Below are positions 30,884 through 46,985 of a DNA stretch of 64,000 nt, piece by piece (position 1 is the stretch's first letter; every line of letters begins with the position of its first letter). The DNA comes from Euryodendron excelsum. Taxonomy: Eukaryota > Streptophyta > Magnoliopsida > Ericales > Pentaphylacaceae. The notes beneath the pieces were generated by a model. It had not been told where the DNA came from. It searched no databases and saw only the letters and a program-made list of their open reading frames with translations. The stretch covers positions 9,446,001 to 9,510,000 of the forward strand of contig CM065389.1 in assembly GCA_033060915.1 (NCBI GenBank). Reading direction: 5' to 3'. Made by a program: the position numbers and the translations under genes.

Positions 30884-31195
30884 CATTTGTCAACCAGAAA
30901 ACACCCTTTAATTAATTTCATCAGTTCCCTAATCACGGAATTTTTTTTTATAGATATGCCTTTTTCCAGTTATTAACATCAATTTATTGGTCAGAGACTA
31001 AACACCCTTCAATCGATTTTGTCAGTTTTTCCATCACATGAATAAGTTTTATAGACACGTTTTTTTTCGATTGCTAACATCAATCCATTGATCAACAATT
31101 AAACACCCTCTAATTAATTTTATCAGTTCTCCAATCACGCAAACAAATTTTTTAAACACGCCTTTTCTTAGATGCTAACATCAAATCATTGCCCT
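30884..31195. repeat. Three-copy tandem repeat, period about 101 bp
   Basis: ACACCCTTTAATTAATTT (30901), ACACCCTTCAATCGATTT (31002) and ACACCCTCTAATTAATTT (31103) are spaced 101 bases apart. Each is followed by TCAGTT, CAATCAC-like text, an A/T run, then GCTAACATCAA-like text. The copies have diverged by point changes. Confidence 0.8.
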
Positions 31196-31424
31196 AATTT
31201 CTTTATTTTCTTTCGCTTGTCTTCCTTTATCTTCCCCTGGTAATGCTTCATATTGTTCCCTCATCTTGCTCAACTATTGTTGCATTTTTGTGTTTAACGT
31301 AAGTCGAATAAATGAATCCACAAAATTAATGTAGACAAAGCTTAATGAAGATAACTTATGGGAAAAATGATAAGCAATGATAAATATTATAAAACATAGA
31401 TATATATATATATATATACTTAGG

Positions 31425-31906
31425 AGGCGGTGATTGCCATATATGTAAAGGCGGTTACCACTAATTAGCTGGGGAATAAAATATTATTAAATTCTATAGG
31501 CGTGTATTGTACCTCATTGTGGATGATTGTATTTTGTAGGCGATTTGAGGCGGTGATACATACATTTCTATTGTAGGAATGTAGTCCGAGACTGCGTACA
31601 TGAAATAACAGACATAGTAAAATGGTAAAATAGACAATTTACTATTTGACGTACCGGAGAAAAAACGCAAGTCATTGCGGCTCTTATTATAGTAGATAGA
31701 TATATTATATTTCTATTCTCTCTGATTGCTGATGGTTCTTTAAAAGAATGGATTTAGTCCTATTTGGTCATGATTGTGGTGATACAGAGTTGGGGTAAAA
31801 AGGTTTTACATTGTAGTTCTTAATATTAATTATGGTGATAAAAACTTAATTATTACAGTTACTTTTGTTGTAAATACATCAAATTTCGGCGACTTTTCCT
31901 GCAGTG
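31425..31906. mobile_element. Possible CACTA-type transposon terminus
   Basis: TTTCGGCGACTTTTCCTGCAGTG ends at 31906; its reverse complement begins CACTGCAGGAAAAGTCGCCG, the form of plant CACTA termini. Upstream sequence repeats GGCGGT/GGCGAT motifs (about 31425-31555), possibly subterminal repeats. The other terminus was not found, so this may be a remnant. Confidence 0.35.
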
Positions 31907-34209
31907 ATTTTGTGGATGGCCTTTGCTAGTTTGTTGCACTGTAATATTTTAATATATATTTTATAATTTTATTTATTTATATTATTTTATATTTATGACC
32001 TCACGATTTGAATTCGATTAATCTGTCGATTAAACCAATAACCTTCACCTAACCCCATTCTGGTTCAATCAACGGTCTAAGTTCAAAACATTAATTTTGC
32101 AAAGAAAATGAAATAACAACGGAAGGAAAAATGATAGAGAAAGCGAGAGTGTGTAATTTTTTTTCTCCCCCTTTTTCTTTTCTTTCCCTCCTAGGTAGAA
32201 TTAAAAAAGAAAAGAGAATTTTTAAAATTTTTTCCTCCCTCCCCTTTGCTCAACCAAGTCCAAACAGGCTGTAAAGGAAGAGTGAATATTTTTCTCTCTT
32301 AGGGTTTGTAAAGAAAATGAAAGAAAATGAAAGGAAAATAAATTTTTTAAAATTGATGTAAAATAATAATCGAGGAACTATTAAACTAGAAAGAGGGAAG
32401 GAAAATTAATTTTTTTTCTTTTCTTCTAAATTAGAAATTAAATTTAAGAAGGAAGAAAATTGTTATTTTACGTTCTATCCTCAAGTTCCAAAAAAGCTGT
32501 CAATAACCACATAGACATGAACAAAAATTGTTATTTTACGTTTTAATTTTATTTTTGTGTTTTTAAAATAAAAAGGGCAAGAATATTGAGAAGTTTAAAA
32601 GCAAAATTACCTTTGTATTGTTTTATTTGTTTATATTATACTTTTTGGAAAAATTAATAAAATTTTTAATTACTTCTTAAAAATGAACTATCTTAAGCAA
32701 ACTGTTTGAAACACAAATTTGTCAAATGAATTTTTCGTATTGCGTTTGTTTCTTCTAAGTAGAATAAAAACAATTTCAAAATATCAAATCAAATGCATTA
32801 GAGTTTTGTATGTTGAAATTTCATAATTTTCTCTGCAGCCTTTTTTTGTGAATTACTTAAATAGATTACATGCCCTTGTCTGGCAGATTTTGGTTTTGCA
32901 AGCTCGTGAAACGAATTACTTTATTTTCAATTTTTGATGCAGTTCTAGCAATCCAAAGACCATTAATTGAATTATATATCCGTGGTTCCCTCTTTATGAT
33001 ATCTACTGCAATTATGCAACAGCTGATATATACTATGCAAAGCCTTTCGAAGGCCCAAATTTGGCAATTGATGTTTTCTTGGCAAAGAGTGTGTCAAGCT
33101 CTTGGACTAACTACTCTCTCAAATTGTTGTAGGGCCATCATTCATATTAATATGATGATAATAGCATTCATATTAACGATGATGGTTGACTACTAGGTTG
33201 CAATATTTTAATATTTCTTTTGCCATGTCGTTAAATTTTTGCATAAGAAGGAATGACAAAGACTAACAATCTATTTGAAACTTGGAAAAATGAATAAAAA
33301 ATTACTATTTACTATTCTTTTTCTATTTAGTTTTGAAAAAAAAAAAAGAGAGGGAAAGAAAAGAGAGAAAGAGATAGATGAAATGAAAAAAAAATTTTCT
33401 CTTTTTTTACTTTAATTTTTCTTTAATTTTCTCTTTTCTTTCCTTTCCCTTCCCTCCCACTCCCTCCTCTTTTTTTTCCTTTTATTTTTTTTTTATTTTC
33501 TATTTCCCTTCCCTCCCGCTCCCTCTTCCAAGTTCCAAACAAGCTGTAAAGAGTAAGTTAGAAACCAAGAGTAAGTTAAAAACCCGTTGCATGAATTTCT
33601 AATTTGAAACTTCAACATAAAAGAAAAAAGATATTTTTGGCTTTTTTCAAGGAGTTGTTTTTTTTTTTTAAAGAAGAAACTAACTAGTTATTTTTTTTTT
33701 TTATCTTTAGTTATTTTATTCAATCAAAATTTAATTTTTTTTTTAGAGATATGCATCTCATAAAATAAAATAAAAAATTGAGTTTTGATTGGAAAAGGCT
33801 GCTCAAATAACTTTGTTTTTTTGGGTTGTATTTTCTTGCTTTTTCCAAACAAAATTCAATTTAATTTTTTGAGGATATGTGCTTCTAGTTATGCTTACCC
33901 GTAAAAGAAAATTACTAAAAATGAAAAAAAAAAAAAAAGTTAAAAACAACTGTACCAAGCGCACCTGAAATCCCATACTAGCTAATATCATACACCAATC
34001 TGGTTTGGCAAATCACACTCCTGTCCGAACTGAAAGTAACAGAGAGTCCTGACCAATCTTCGGTTCTCTCTCCAAAATCAACAAGGTTTTGGTGCTCTCT
34101 ACAGAGCCGATCTAAAGCCACCACACAGATACGTTTATGCTTCTTGTGACCATTGAGATTTATTTCCACCATTGATACTGAATTCAGCAGACCAAAAAAA
34201 AATAAAAAG
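31907..34209. other. Intergenic, repeat-rich, upstream of the F-box pseudogene
   Basis: AT-rich sequence holding one end of the CTGTTTGG repeat family (to 32272) and a full copy at 33266-33547. An open frame at 32870-33196 has no family resemblance I could support. Homopolymer A/T runs are frequent (33660-33740, 33920-33940). No gene was recognised. Confidence 0.4.
33266..33547. mobile_element. MITE with CTGTTTGGAACTTGG-type ends, copy A
   Basis: Left end ACAATCTATTTGAAACTTGG and right end CCAAGTTCCAAACAAGCTGT are inverted repeats (15 of 20 positions). The interior is purine-rich on the left and pyrimidine-rich on the right, so the 282-bp unit could fold into one long hairpin. Similar ends occur at about 29846, 29892, 32252-32272, 51270, 51454, 58025 and 59635. 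Confidence 0.55.
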
Positions 34210-35307
34210 ATGGAGGCTATCTTGCCCACAAGTAGTACTCTTCCTCGTGAATTGATTATTGACATACTCTCAAGACTCCCTGTGAAGACATTGTCCCGAT
34301 TCAAGTGCGTGTGCAAAGAATGGAACAACTTACTTTCTTATGACCCATATTTCATCAAGCTGCATCGCCATCAATCCAAGTGGAGACCTTACTTGCTTCT
34401 GGCGCGTAAATGCGAATATGACAGGAACAAAGATGTTCAATTCCTCACAATGGACATGGAAGGAAGGCTGCAAAGTGAATTCATATTCCCTGTATCTAAA
34501 TTCGGCTATGGTTTGTGCTGTTGTGGCGGTCTCACATGTCTAAACCAGGATAAGATCATCATTGTCTCTAATCCAAACACCGGAGAATTTCTTGAGATGC
34601 CTGCTTCCTATAACTACCACTTCTGCATTTGTGTTGCTTTCGGCGTTCTTCCTTCCTCGAATGAATATACAGTAGCAAGAATATCATACAAGGAAGTTAT
34701 TGGTGCAGGTTGCTTGGAGATGGGTTGTGAGGTTTTCACTTTGACAGAGGGTGGAGGCGGTTTCGGTTCCTGGAGAGTGATTGAAGATTGCCCACTTGAG
34801 ATTTTATTCTTTGATTCAGTGGTGAAGGCACAAGGGGCAATCTTCTGGAGTTTTTTGTGTCAGTTGAAGGCTGAAGATGGTGAGAAAATCATCTATCTGG
34901 ATTTGGAAGACGATGAATTTGGAATGATAACCTATCCCCGGGACCTTTCATATGATCGTTACCATAGCTATACTTAATTGACAGAGATGAAAGGATTTTT
35001 ATGTTTGGTGCACCATTTAATTGAAAGTTCAACCATGTATATATGGATATTGAAGGACCGCCCGGGTGAAGTTTGGGTCAAGAAATACAGCATCAGTGAC
35101 TTCCCGGTGGATCCTCATATCGATTTTATGGGTTATATCCCTTCCTATGATCATGATGGAGAGTTCTTGACTCAGATTGAGCAGAAAGGTTTATTCTACT
35201 ACAACACTAAATGTAATAGCTTCAGAAGAGCAGAGAACTTGATATCAGAGAGAGAGCTTTTTGCACTTGTTTACACCGATAGCTTCTTTTCCCTCGGTAC
35301 CACATAA
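34210..35307 (+). pseudogene. F-box protein (FBA type) interrupted by one in-frame stop
   Basis: The first frame (34210-34977) encodes an F-box at about residues 11-50 (LPRELIIDILSRLPVKTLSRFKCVCKEWNNLL), then an F-box-associated domain (LLLAR, GLCCCGGLTCL, VSNPNTGEFLEMP, YTVARISY). It stops with TAA at 34975-34977. Translation resumes at once in the same frame with LTEMKGFLCLVHHL, WILKD, EVWVKKYSIS and a normal stop at 35305-35307. The two parts together make 364 coding positions around the stop, the usual length of this family. F-box proteins are substrate receptors of SCF ubiquitin ligases. The first half alone could still make a truncated protein. A sequencing error or a strain-specific allele could explain the stop. 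F-box genes of this type turn over rapidly and are often pseudogenes. Confidence 0.8.
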
Positions 35308-35911
35308 TCCGGGCAGTCTATGGATTTCTTTTGCTAGTTTTACTGCTTATCTATGTTGACTAGACCTTTAATCAATGTTCTCTGCTTTGCTCATCTTGTT
35401 GGTTTTTATCATCTTAAGCAACTACGAATATACAATCAGATACAAGATGAATGAATGGATGAATGAAAGAAAGGGAGAAACAAACCACCACATACAGTTT
35501 CAATTCAACCTATTGTAACTCAAAACAGACCATTAAACATAGGTTCAAGAGCATAGAAGTTGGGCTCATCTATTCGGGGTTTGAGCCCAGCCCCCTACCA
35601 GGTTTTAGCCCCTATGTACCAAATATATCTATATATATATATGCTCAACCAAATGGCTATAAACTGCACAATATGATCCAATACAATCACTCTTGAGTAA
35701 ATAAAGAAATCAGCATACTAAATAAACACTTATCAATCAATAGGAATACAGCCATAACTTTTTCCTTTATTTCCGCCTTTTTGAAGTCTCAAACCATCAT
35801 ACATTACATAACATAATTTTAAACTAAAAAAATGCAAAATAACATATAGTAGTAATCCACAGAAATAATTAGAAAACAGAAACCGACATGTAGGAGGGCC
35901 ATGAAGCCATT
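35308..35911. other. Convergent spacer between F-box pseudogene and DAHP synthase
   Basis: Holds the 3' regions of both flanking genes. A short TA run lies at about 35624-35642. No gene or bounded repeat was recognised. Confidence 0.45.
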
Positions 35912-39204
<3,293 letters not shown>

Positions 39205-39400
39205 TTGGTTTTAGAGAGAGAGAGACAGACAGAGGAAGAGAGAGTACCTTCAGTTGCAGAGGTGGAAGGTACCTGAAGAGAGGAGAGAGATAGGAAGGGT
39301 TTTTATAACGAAGTTATAGGTGTGTGTGGGCGGTGGTGGTAGTTGAGGAAGGGTATTTTTGGTAGATCATCTGGCTCATCAAGGAAAGAAGTCAATCATT
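39205..39400 (-). promoter_or_regulatory. 5' leader and proximal promoter of DAHP synthase
   Basis: Upstream of the minus-strand start, the plus strand shows GAGAGAGAGA, GACAGACAGA and GAGGAGAGAGA runs up to about 39290, which read as CT-rich leader sequence in the transcript. AAAACCCTTCC follows on the coding strand. No TATA box was fixed. Confidence 0.4.
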
Positions 39401-40653
39401 GTTTGTTTGGGTCCTAGTAACCTTTAACAGCTGAATTGTCACTTAATTAACTTTCACAAATTATTAGGTTTAGGGTATGCTATATAATTAAAAAAACTAT
39501 TTTGGACCATTTTAATTTAAAATAAAATACTTATCATAATAATATTTAATTTTAAAAATAATTTGTCATCTCATTGTGATGGCAATTTCTTTACAAGTTT
39601 TGTGAAAAAATTAGAATAATCTAATATTTTTGTAATTAAAAAGTTAATGCAATATAACTAAAAAATTTAAAGAATTTATCATTAGAATAATATTGTTGAA
39701 TGAATATCATTTACTTTGAAATAAAAACTCTTCATAATGATTTCTAATTATAAAACATTATTACCACATCATTTTGATAGCATTTTCTTGTACAAATTTT
39801 TTAAAAGAATAGTATCTTCCGATTAAAAAGCCATTTTTACTTGGGTTTTTTTTAAAAGTAATAAGCTACAGTATTCTCACATCATGATTTCTGTATTTTT
39901 ATGCTTATACTATTACCCGTTTCGTTAATGTTGAAGCCAACAATTATTGCTAAATTTTCAAAACTTGTATGGCTTTGTGGTCCAACAAGATTCTGGGTTG
40001 ATGCTGTCGGTGGCAGCAAGCATACAAAGGGTTAGTTGGCAGCTCTCTTGATTGGGAGAAATTATTATTATTATTAGGCTGTTAGACTTAATTTTTAAGT
40101 TGATTAAAATTTTCTTAACATATTTATATTTATTATTGATGTAGTTAAATTAAAAATATATATATATAATGTGTTTGTTTTTAATTAATTGAGCACGTCA
40201 CATCACGTGATGTTTTGAACCTTTCAATTTGATAGTAGAAATTATTTTTGAGACTACAAATGTAGTCCTACTAAATTTCATTAGGCCTACAACTACATTT
40301 TAAGCTCACCCAATAACAAAATTATGTTCACAAGCTTGTCCATACCTGTACATTTGACTCAAATTTTTTTAATAATTTTTTCTCTAAAAATTATCTTAAA
40401 TAACATAAAATCTAAGTATATAATTATATATTAAAATATATAAATATATTATTTCATATATATTTGGCCGAATCAAACTTCAAACAAAAGTTTTAAATTC
40501 GCCATTAACAAAATTGAGGCTTAAAAAAATTTTCAAGCCTCATAAATTTTTAGTGGACTTGGGCGGACTATCGCCCATAGCCACCCTGCGCTAGGTTCAA
40601 AGGTTTGCGGCACAACTACACGTTGGCTTACAAATATAATATCTAGAGATTGA

Positions 40654-40757
40654 GGTTGTCCTAGATAGTTAAGTGGATGTGCTCTCTACTTTGATTCAAA
40701 ACTAAGGTTGTCCTAGATGGTCAAGTGGGTGTGCTCTCTACATTGGTTCAATACTTA
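40654..40757. repeat. Two-copy tandem repeat, period 52 bp, SINE-like
   Basis: GGTTGTCCTAGAT followed by GTGCTCTCTAC occurs at 40654 and again at 40706. The unit TAGATGGTCAAGTGGGTG with TGGTTCAATAC downstream resembles tRNA A and B boxes, so it may derive from a tRNA-related SINE. Confidence 0.6.
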
Positions 40758-43700
40758 GGGTCATATCGGGAGAGATTATCCCTTGTTGATACACTTATCC
40801 CAGCATGGATGACTTGCCTTCACCAGAACTGAGGAGAAAATTAGTTAATATGCATATAAATTAGTCCAAAGTCTGAACACTCTCAACGCAATAATAAAGA
40901 AGTAACAAAAAATCTCTGCAGATCCTCCACACACATTACACTCTCCTTTAGGGTTTGGACATGTTAATTGGGTAAAAAAAAAAAATGCAAAGCTCAGATT
41001 TGAAATCTGATAGCCATCTTGAGCTATTATTGGGACATGATTACATTAATTCTTGATGGGAATTATGTAGATGTGCCAGCACCACATTGTTGTTGGGTAT
41101 GTTACATTTCCATTGGTGCTTTGGTTCTGCAGCTTGATCTGCTATGGATTTAGTGATTAATCTAATATGATAGGGTTGGTGAAACTTAGTTTGCAAAATC
41201 TTTGAAGATTTGCTCAAGAAGCATCCAAAGGGGTGGGTTAGATATTTAGTTCAATTCACGTGATTAACTGACAATTTCATGTGATTAACGGACTTGTAGA
41301 TGGTGTAACTAATATTTTTCCCCATTCATTGATTCATTCATTCTAATATGATATAATTAATTTATTGGAGATAAGTGTAACATGGCATATGTTGCCAAAG
41401 TCTAACCAAACACGAGACGAGGATTTCGTTTTAGGAGGCCAAGACAAAATTGAGATTACAACTGACAGTATTAACCTAAAGACTCGAGACGAAATGGAGA
41501 GTTGTGTGTGTGTTTATTTTCCCTTCAAATTGTACACTAGACCTAAATTAATTGAGTATGGACCAGCATAGGCTTTGGGTCACAAGCAAATAAAAAATAA
41601 GGTCAAATAATAAAACAAAAATAGACTACAATGTAAATTGCACATGAAAAAAGCCATTTTGTTATATAAAATTTTTTGGGATTTGATTCTATACTAAATA
41701 TAATTGGACTTTTTAACATCAAGGGGTCACTTTATTATGTAAAATTTTTTAGCCCTGAATTGATACCATATATATTAGGGATTTTCTTTTGACATTAGGC
41801 CCCTTGGCCCAAGCATAGCTTTGTTCATGTGCCTAACTATTGAAATCATCACCAACATCCGGAATAAATAAAAAATCATCATCAGCATGGAAGCAAATTC
41901 TGCACAAATGTGCATATTTTCTTCCAAGGTAAGATAGTCCAAGCTCATCATTGTTGCAAGAATAGAAGTACGTAAGTGAATCTAAAATATATATCATCTC
42001 TAAATATCTTTTTCAAAACTTTGTCAATCAGTGCATTTAAAGAGAAAAACTTGAGGAAAGAAAGAAAAAAAAAACTAAAAAGAATGTCATCCCATGAGTT
42101 ATTAACTACTTTCCATGATCAGAAGCATTTGAAAAATGTTACTGCGGAGCCCCTCAGCCCGGAGAGGCCAACTGTTCCTTCTCAAATTTATAAAAATTGT
42201 ATTTTTATTGACATTTGAAAAAAAAAATGATCAAATTTTCTCCTAAAAATTTATAAATATTTCCTTTAAATAGTTATGTTGTTTTAAAAATCCCTTCATA
42301 TGTTTACAACTTTACACTGTTACTAACTTATAATAATCCAGTTTGGTGAAGCCCGTCAGGTTGTCTTTAAGCCTAAGCCTCCAATGGTTAAAAATCACTG
42401 TAATTAATCCATAATTGCCGAGAAAAAACTATTTGATTAAAGAGAATACTGTTGAGTGGAAAAAACTATAAAAAGTTTGAGACGTTTTTTTTTAAAAAAA
42501 AATTAAAGTGACGTATTTGATACAGTGTGGTATAGTGCACACGTGCAGTGTGTCACCTTCGAATTATAAAACTTATATACATTATATAATTATAAAAGTC
42601 AAGTACTTTATTGTTGACTAAAAAAAAATTCATAAGTTATGATTAATGATTGCTTCTGCTAGATGCATTTTTTTGTTTTGCCATTACTTAATGTGGAAAA
42701 TAGAAAAATCTGAGCCTGCATAAAATTACATATATTTGATTTTTTCACAGTTTTTATGCACTGAAATCAATGTTATTAATCTCGTATCGTATCGTTTAAT
42801 ACGTAGCATCCCTAAATTGGTACAAACAAGTGGCGAGACTACTTAAAATAAATGCCCTTCTAGTTGAGACTATTAAAAATAAATGTTGCAATGGTCTAAC
42901 TGACCGCGCTTAAGTCAGCTAAGCCACCACATACAAATTAGCTTATTAATTCTTTGGTTTTTTTTTTTTTTAATGTATGTAGAGTATATCTTAGACCAAG
43001 TTAGACGGTCAAAGATCAAAAGTGAAGTCTATATGTAATTACGAAAATAACATAGTTCAATTTTAGAAAATGGATAATTACACTTTAGTCTTTTATAATT
43101 TGAGCAAAAATCAAATTACTCCTTATGGTTTAAAATTGAACACATAATCCATGTGGTTTGAACTTGTTTACAAAAGAAATAAAAATTATTAAATTTAACA
43201 AAAATTCTAATGTAGGGATGTTTTTGTCGTTTTACCTCTTTAAAATAAAACATTAAAAAAACGATTTGGTAAAATGATAGAAAAATTCATGTGAAAGACA
43301 ACCCCTTATATTGACATAAAAGAGTAAAATTATCTTTTAATGTTCTATTTTTAAGAAATAAAATGATAAAAATACCTCTACAGTAAAATTTTTGTTAAAT
43401 CTAACTATTTCTATTCATTTTACAAATAAATCTAAGGAGTTTTGTTTTACTTTTAAAGTATAAGGAGTCATTTAATTTTTGCTCTAACAGTAAAGAGTTA
43501 TTTAATTTTTACTCTAATTATAAGAAGGTAAAATATAATTATTTTTTTAAAAGAAAAGTAACCCTTGTGGGCCTTATCATTGTTTAATATATGAATATAT
43601 ATATATATATATATATTTAAATTAGGAGGAGATCCGACTTTGATTCAGTCTCAATCTCACTTAACCTCCCCACTTACATGCACCGTCCTTCACCGTCTCC

Positions 43701-44639
43701 CACCACCAACAACCAAAACAAAACAGTGATCTCTTTGTCTTATTCAACACGTTTTATACCGCATATTGGAACATGACTTGGCATATTCTAGTCTTGTGCA
43801 CACAAGATCGGGGTTGAAAGCCACCCCTCGGTGCAAGTAACTTTCGTAAGGAATTACACTTCTTCCAATCGGAAAAAAACTGATTTCATTTTCCTTTCTT
43901 CTCATTTGGTAGGTGCGCTACTTTTCATTGTAGATCATTTCATACACACCCCGAGTTGAAGCCGACCACTCAAGTTCTGGAAAATATTAATTAGTTAGTA
44001 TATATGTATCGGTAGTTTGTCATAGCGCACGAGATTGCCGTTATTGCAGAGTCTGAAGAGGCTACTTGTACGTAGCCTTGCCTTAACTTGGGAGAGATTG
44101 TCTCTTAATTTCAAATTTATAATGTTTAAATTGCAACTAAGCAACCTTAGTGCTGCACTAAGACCGGCTTTCTAGCACTAAAGAACTTTCAAATGACCAA
44201 GGAATAAAAAAAATGTCTTTCAAATAGTATTTTACAAAATTAAGAAAATGACACTTATTTCACAAATGGTTATCACAAGAACATCTACTTGCAAATTTCA
44301 TCACGTGCCACTAGAATTTATTCCACTGAGATTCCCTATTTTTTTTAAAAAATTTATTAGATTCCATATTTTTAAAAAATTATTAAATCCTATAAAATTT
44401 TTTAGTATTTACAATAAAATTTAGATATTAGCCTCTCAAAATTTTTATCTTGCTCCCGAAAAAATTTAAATTTTTTTATTTTAGTGCCCCTAATAACAAA
44501 TTCTGGGTTCACCACTGGTTATAATCCAACTGTCACATCTTCTATCTGTTGTTTCTTATATAGAAACCTCATGGGAATAATTTATTCTTATGTAATGAAT
44601 TATACAAATTAGAGTTTTTTTTATATTTTTTTCTAACTG

Positions 44640-44805
44640 GGTGTCTCGGTAGCTTGCATGTACCTTGATTAATTTCGGAGTCTGTGAGTCCCCCGTCCCA
44701 CACAAATCAGATAATTTAACCTTGGGAGAATTCTTGTACTTGACAAAAAGGTAAAAGTCACACCCTTGACCTCTCAGTCATAAGTTTTAGCCAACTGGGC
44801 CAGTT
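44640..44805 (-). mobile_element. Possible tRNA-derived SINE fragment
   Basis: Read on the minus strand, the sequence begins GGCCCAGTTGGCTAAAAC (A-box-like), then TGAGAGGTCAAGGGTG (B-box-like), followed by sequence without coding capacity. No tail or flanking duplication was confirmed. Confidence 0.3.
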
Positions 44806-45317
44806 GGTTATACAAATTAGAGTTACAGCCTTATTTATGTGAACTACTGCTAAGTACTACTTTGGGACGTAGTCATAATGCCACAGCCTGGGTTGAAATG
44901 CAACACTGCCAAAATCCACAGCCTGTCCACTGATTATCAGTCCACATCCTCGGGTCCAAAATAGATGAAGTATGGACCATTGTTTGCGACAAGTAGTAGC
45001 ACCACGAGCCTTTTCCAGATTTTTCTGATCTTTCTGAAGATGAAATGATCTAGATTTTCAATATCCGGTATTGAATCAAATTGATCTGGATGTCGCATCC
45101 CAACCAGCTCCTTTAACAAAAATCCAAATTCATTTTAAAAAATATGAAAAATATATTCCAGCAATTGCTTTCTTTGAAACAGATCGAAGCTGCTGCTTCT
45201 TTAATTAACCCTTCCATTCTCTCTAATTCCTATTGGGAAAACTGTCTACCGCCCCTTCAGAGGTGCAAATGGAGAAAGTTTTGTCATCACTCTAATCTAT
45301 GAGAAAATATTCAATGT

Positions 45318-45795
45318 AATGGTAATATCATGTCATTATGGTGACGTGATGTCATAAGCTAATCACATCATGTCAAATACATGTGTTAAAATTTAATTGT
45401 TTCGCGTTAGCTTGTGATACCATACATGTCCATGTACGTACTAGTGTCCCAACCCTCACCTTAGTTGGCTTATCTTTTTTTTTCATTTTGGGTCCTACAG
45501 AGACATTATTCTCACATTAAAAATAAAATGGCAATGTCAAGGTGACTTGATATCAAAAGCTAATCACATCATGTTAAATGTTTGTATTAAAATTCAATTG
45601 TTTTGCTAAAGTGGTCGGCTTGTGATATTATGTCCATGTACGTACTAGTGTCTGGGCTGAACCAGGAGTCAGCCCAACCCTCGCCTTAGTTGGGTTTGCA
45701 AGCCCAAGTTAAATAGAAACATCTACTCCCTTTTTTTTTTTTTTTTTTTTTGTGAGCGCTGCAGAGACATTATTCTCACATTAAAAAAAATCTCA
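45318..45795. repeat. Two-copy tandem duplication, period about 200-264 bp
   Basis: AAGCTAATCACATCATGT occurs at 45356 and 45556, GTCCATGTACGTACTAGTGTC-like text at 45428 and 45632, and CAGAGACATTATTCTCACAT at 45498 and 45762. The order is the same in both copies. The second copy has an extra insertion of about 60 bp (GGGCTGAACCAGG... to a poly(T) run). Confidence 0.8.
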
Positions 45796-46982
45796 TGTTT
45801 CAGATGGTGGAAGGGCTTGAAAATATATCTTTTAATATATAATGACTAGTGCATGACACATGCATATCTTTTGCACGTTTTTCTGTCTCTCTTCTTATTT
45901 TTCTTTTGGTGATTGGTTCAAATTTTGTAATTTTTATTATTATTTTTATTTTCCATGCTGAAGTATCTTATGGAGAGAGAAAGAGAGAGAGAACCGATGT
46001 TTTGATTGTTTAATTTTTTTGGGACCACTGTTTGATATCATGAACCATAGTGGGTAGCTCAGAGAACCAAGTTGATTTGCATCAGATCAAATATTAGTTA
46101 TATATAACCAATGTTAGAAAACGAATGCATACAAAGATAACGTATCAGATAAACGAAATAAATAAGGGGTCATAATTGTAAAAGAAATAAATAAGGGGCC
46201 ATAGTTGGGTAGGTCCTGTGTACCCTCCTGCTGAGCTACATGCAGATTCCACCCAGATCAAAAAATTCTGAAAGTATCATGTGCCTCCGCTGATTCAGTA
46301 CTGTGAGCCAAATTCAAGAGAGAGATGTATTGCTAACATGCGTCTACCTCAATGTTGCTAGCTTGGTATCGTAACCCGCATGATTTTAAGATGCGTTATG
46401 TTAAATAGAGTACCGAACCTACATAGATAGTTTTTTTCTTCATCTTTCTCAAGCAAAGTGAGATTTGTCATCAAGTTCTGTGCACTTTCTCTAGTATTGA
46501 TTATAACCGTAAGGTTTTAGTCGTCCCACCAAGGCGTGACAGAATGGTATTAGAATTGAGCCAAGCCGGAAGTGCGTGGATTGGCTCTGCAACAGGGATG
46601 TTGCAGCCCTGAATGGGGGTGGACTCTGATGACTAGAACCTTGAGGTTGCAACCAATACTAAGAAAGGTGCACAAGGCTTGGTGACGAGTCCTATATCAC
46701 CTAAAGAAGGTAAAGTGAAGAGTTATATATATATATATAGGTTCGGTCATTTACTTAGCACAATGCATTTTAAAGCCGTGTGGTCTATTGTCTAAGTCGG
46801 ACAATATTGTATTAGATGGAACCGAGTGTGACATTAAGTATGCGTTATTGACTTGTACAAAGTGTAAAATTCTCATTTACTCATACTTTATCATATTGTA
46901 CAACTCTGTTCACGTAGACCTTACCTGTTCAACATTTACAAAAATTTTATTAGCAGTCACATGTCACTGGAATGATTTTTCC
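45796..46982. other. Intergenic, no gene recognised
   Basis: AT-rich spacer with a GA run (about 45974-45992), a TA microsatellite (46723-46739) and a GTGACAGAATGGTATTAG stretch near 46538. The last may be a trace of retroelement sequence, since similar text often follows LTRs. Not enough is preserved to call an element. Confidence 0.35.
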
Positions 46983-46985
46983 TTG

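Larger units (their letters stand above)
39401..45317. other. Gene-poor, AT-rich intergenic region
   Basis: About 5.9 kb without a recognisable gene. It holds a two-copy repeat at 40654-40757, possible SINE-like fragments near 44640-44805, poly(T)/poly(A) runs and a (TA)n stretch at about 43590-43614. The short open frames (for example minus 44937-45119) show no family resemblance. Several segments are probably decayed transposons whose ends I could not define. Confidence 0.4.

Noticed and set aside
32870..33196. 108-codon plus-strand frame in the spacer
   Set aside because: No motif, no family resemblance and AT-rich codon use; probably chance or a decayed fragment.
44937..45119. 60-codon minus-strand frame
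   Set aside because: No recognisable domain and no neighbouring exons that extend it.
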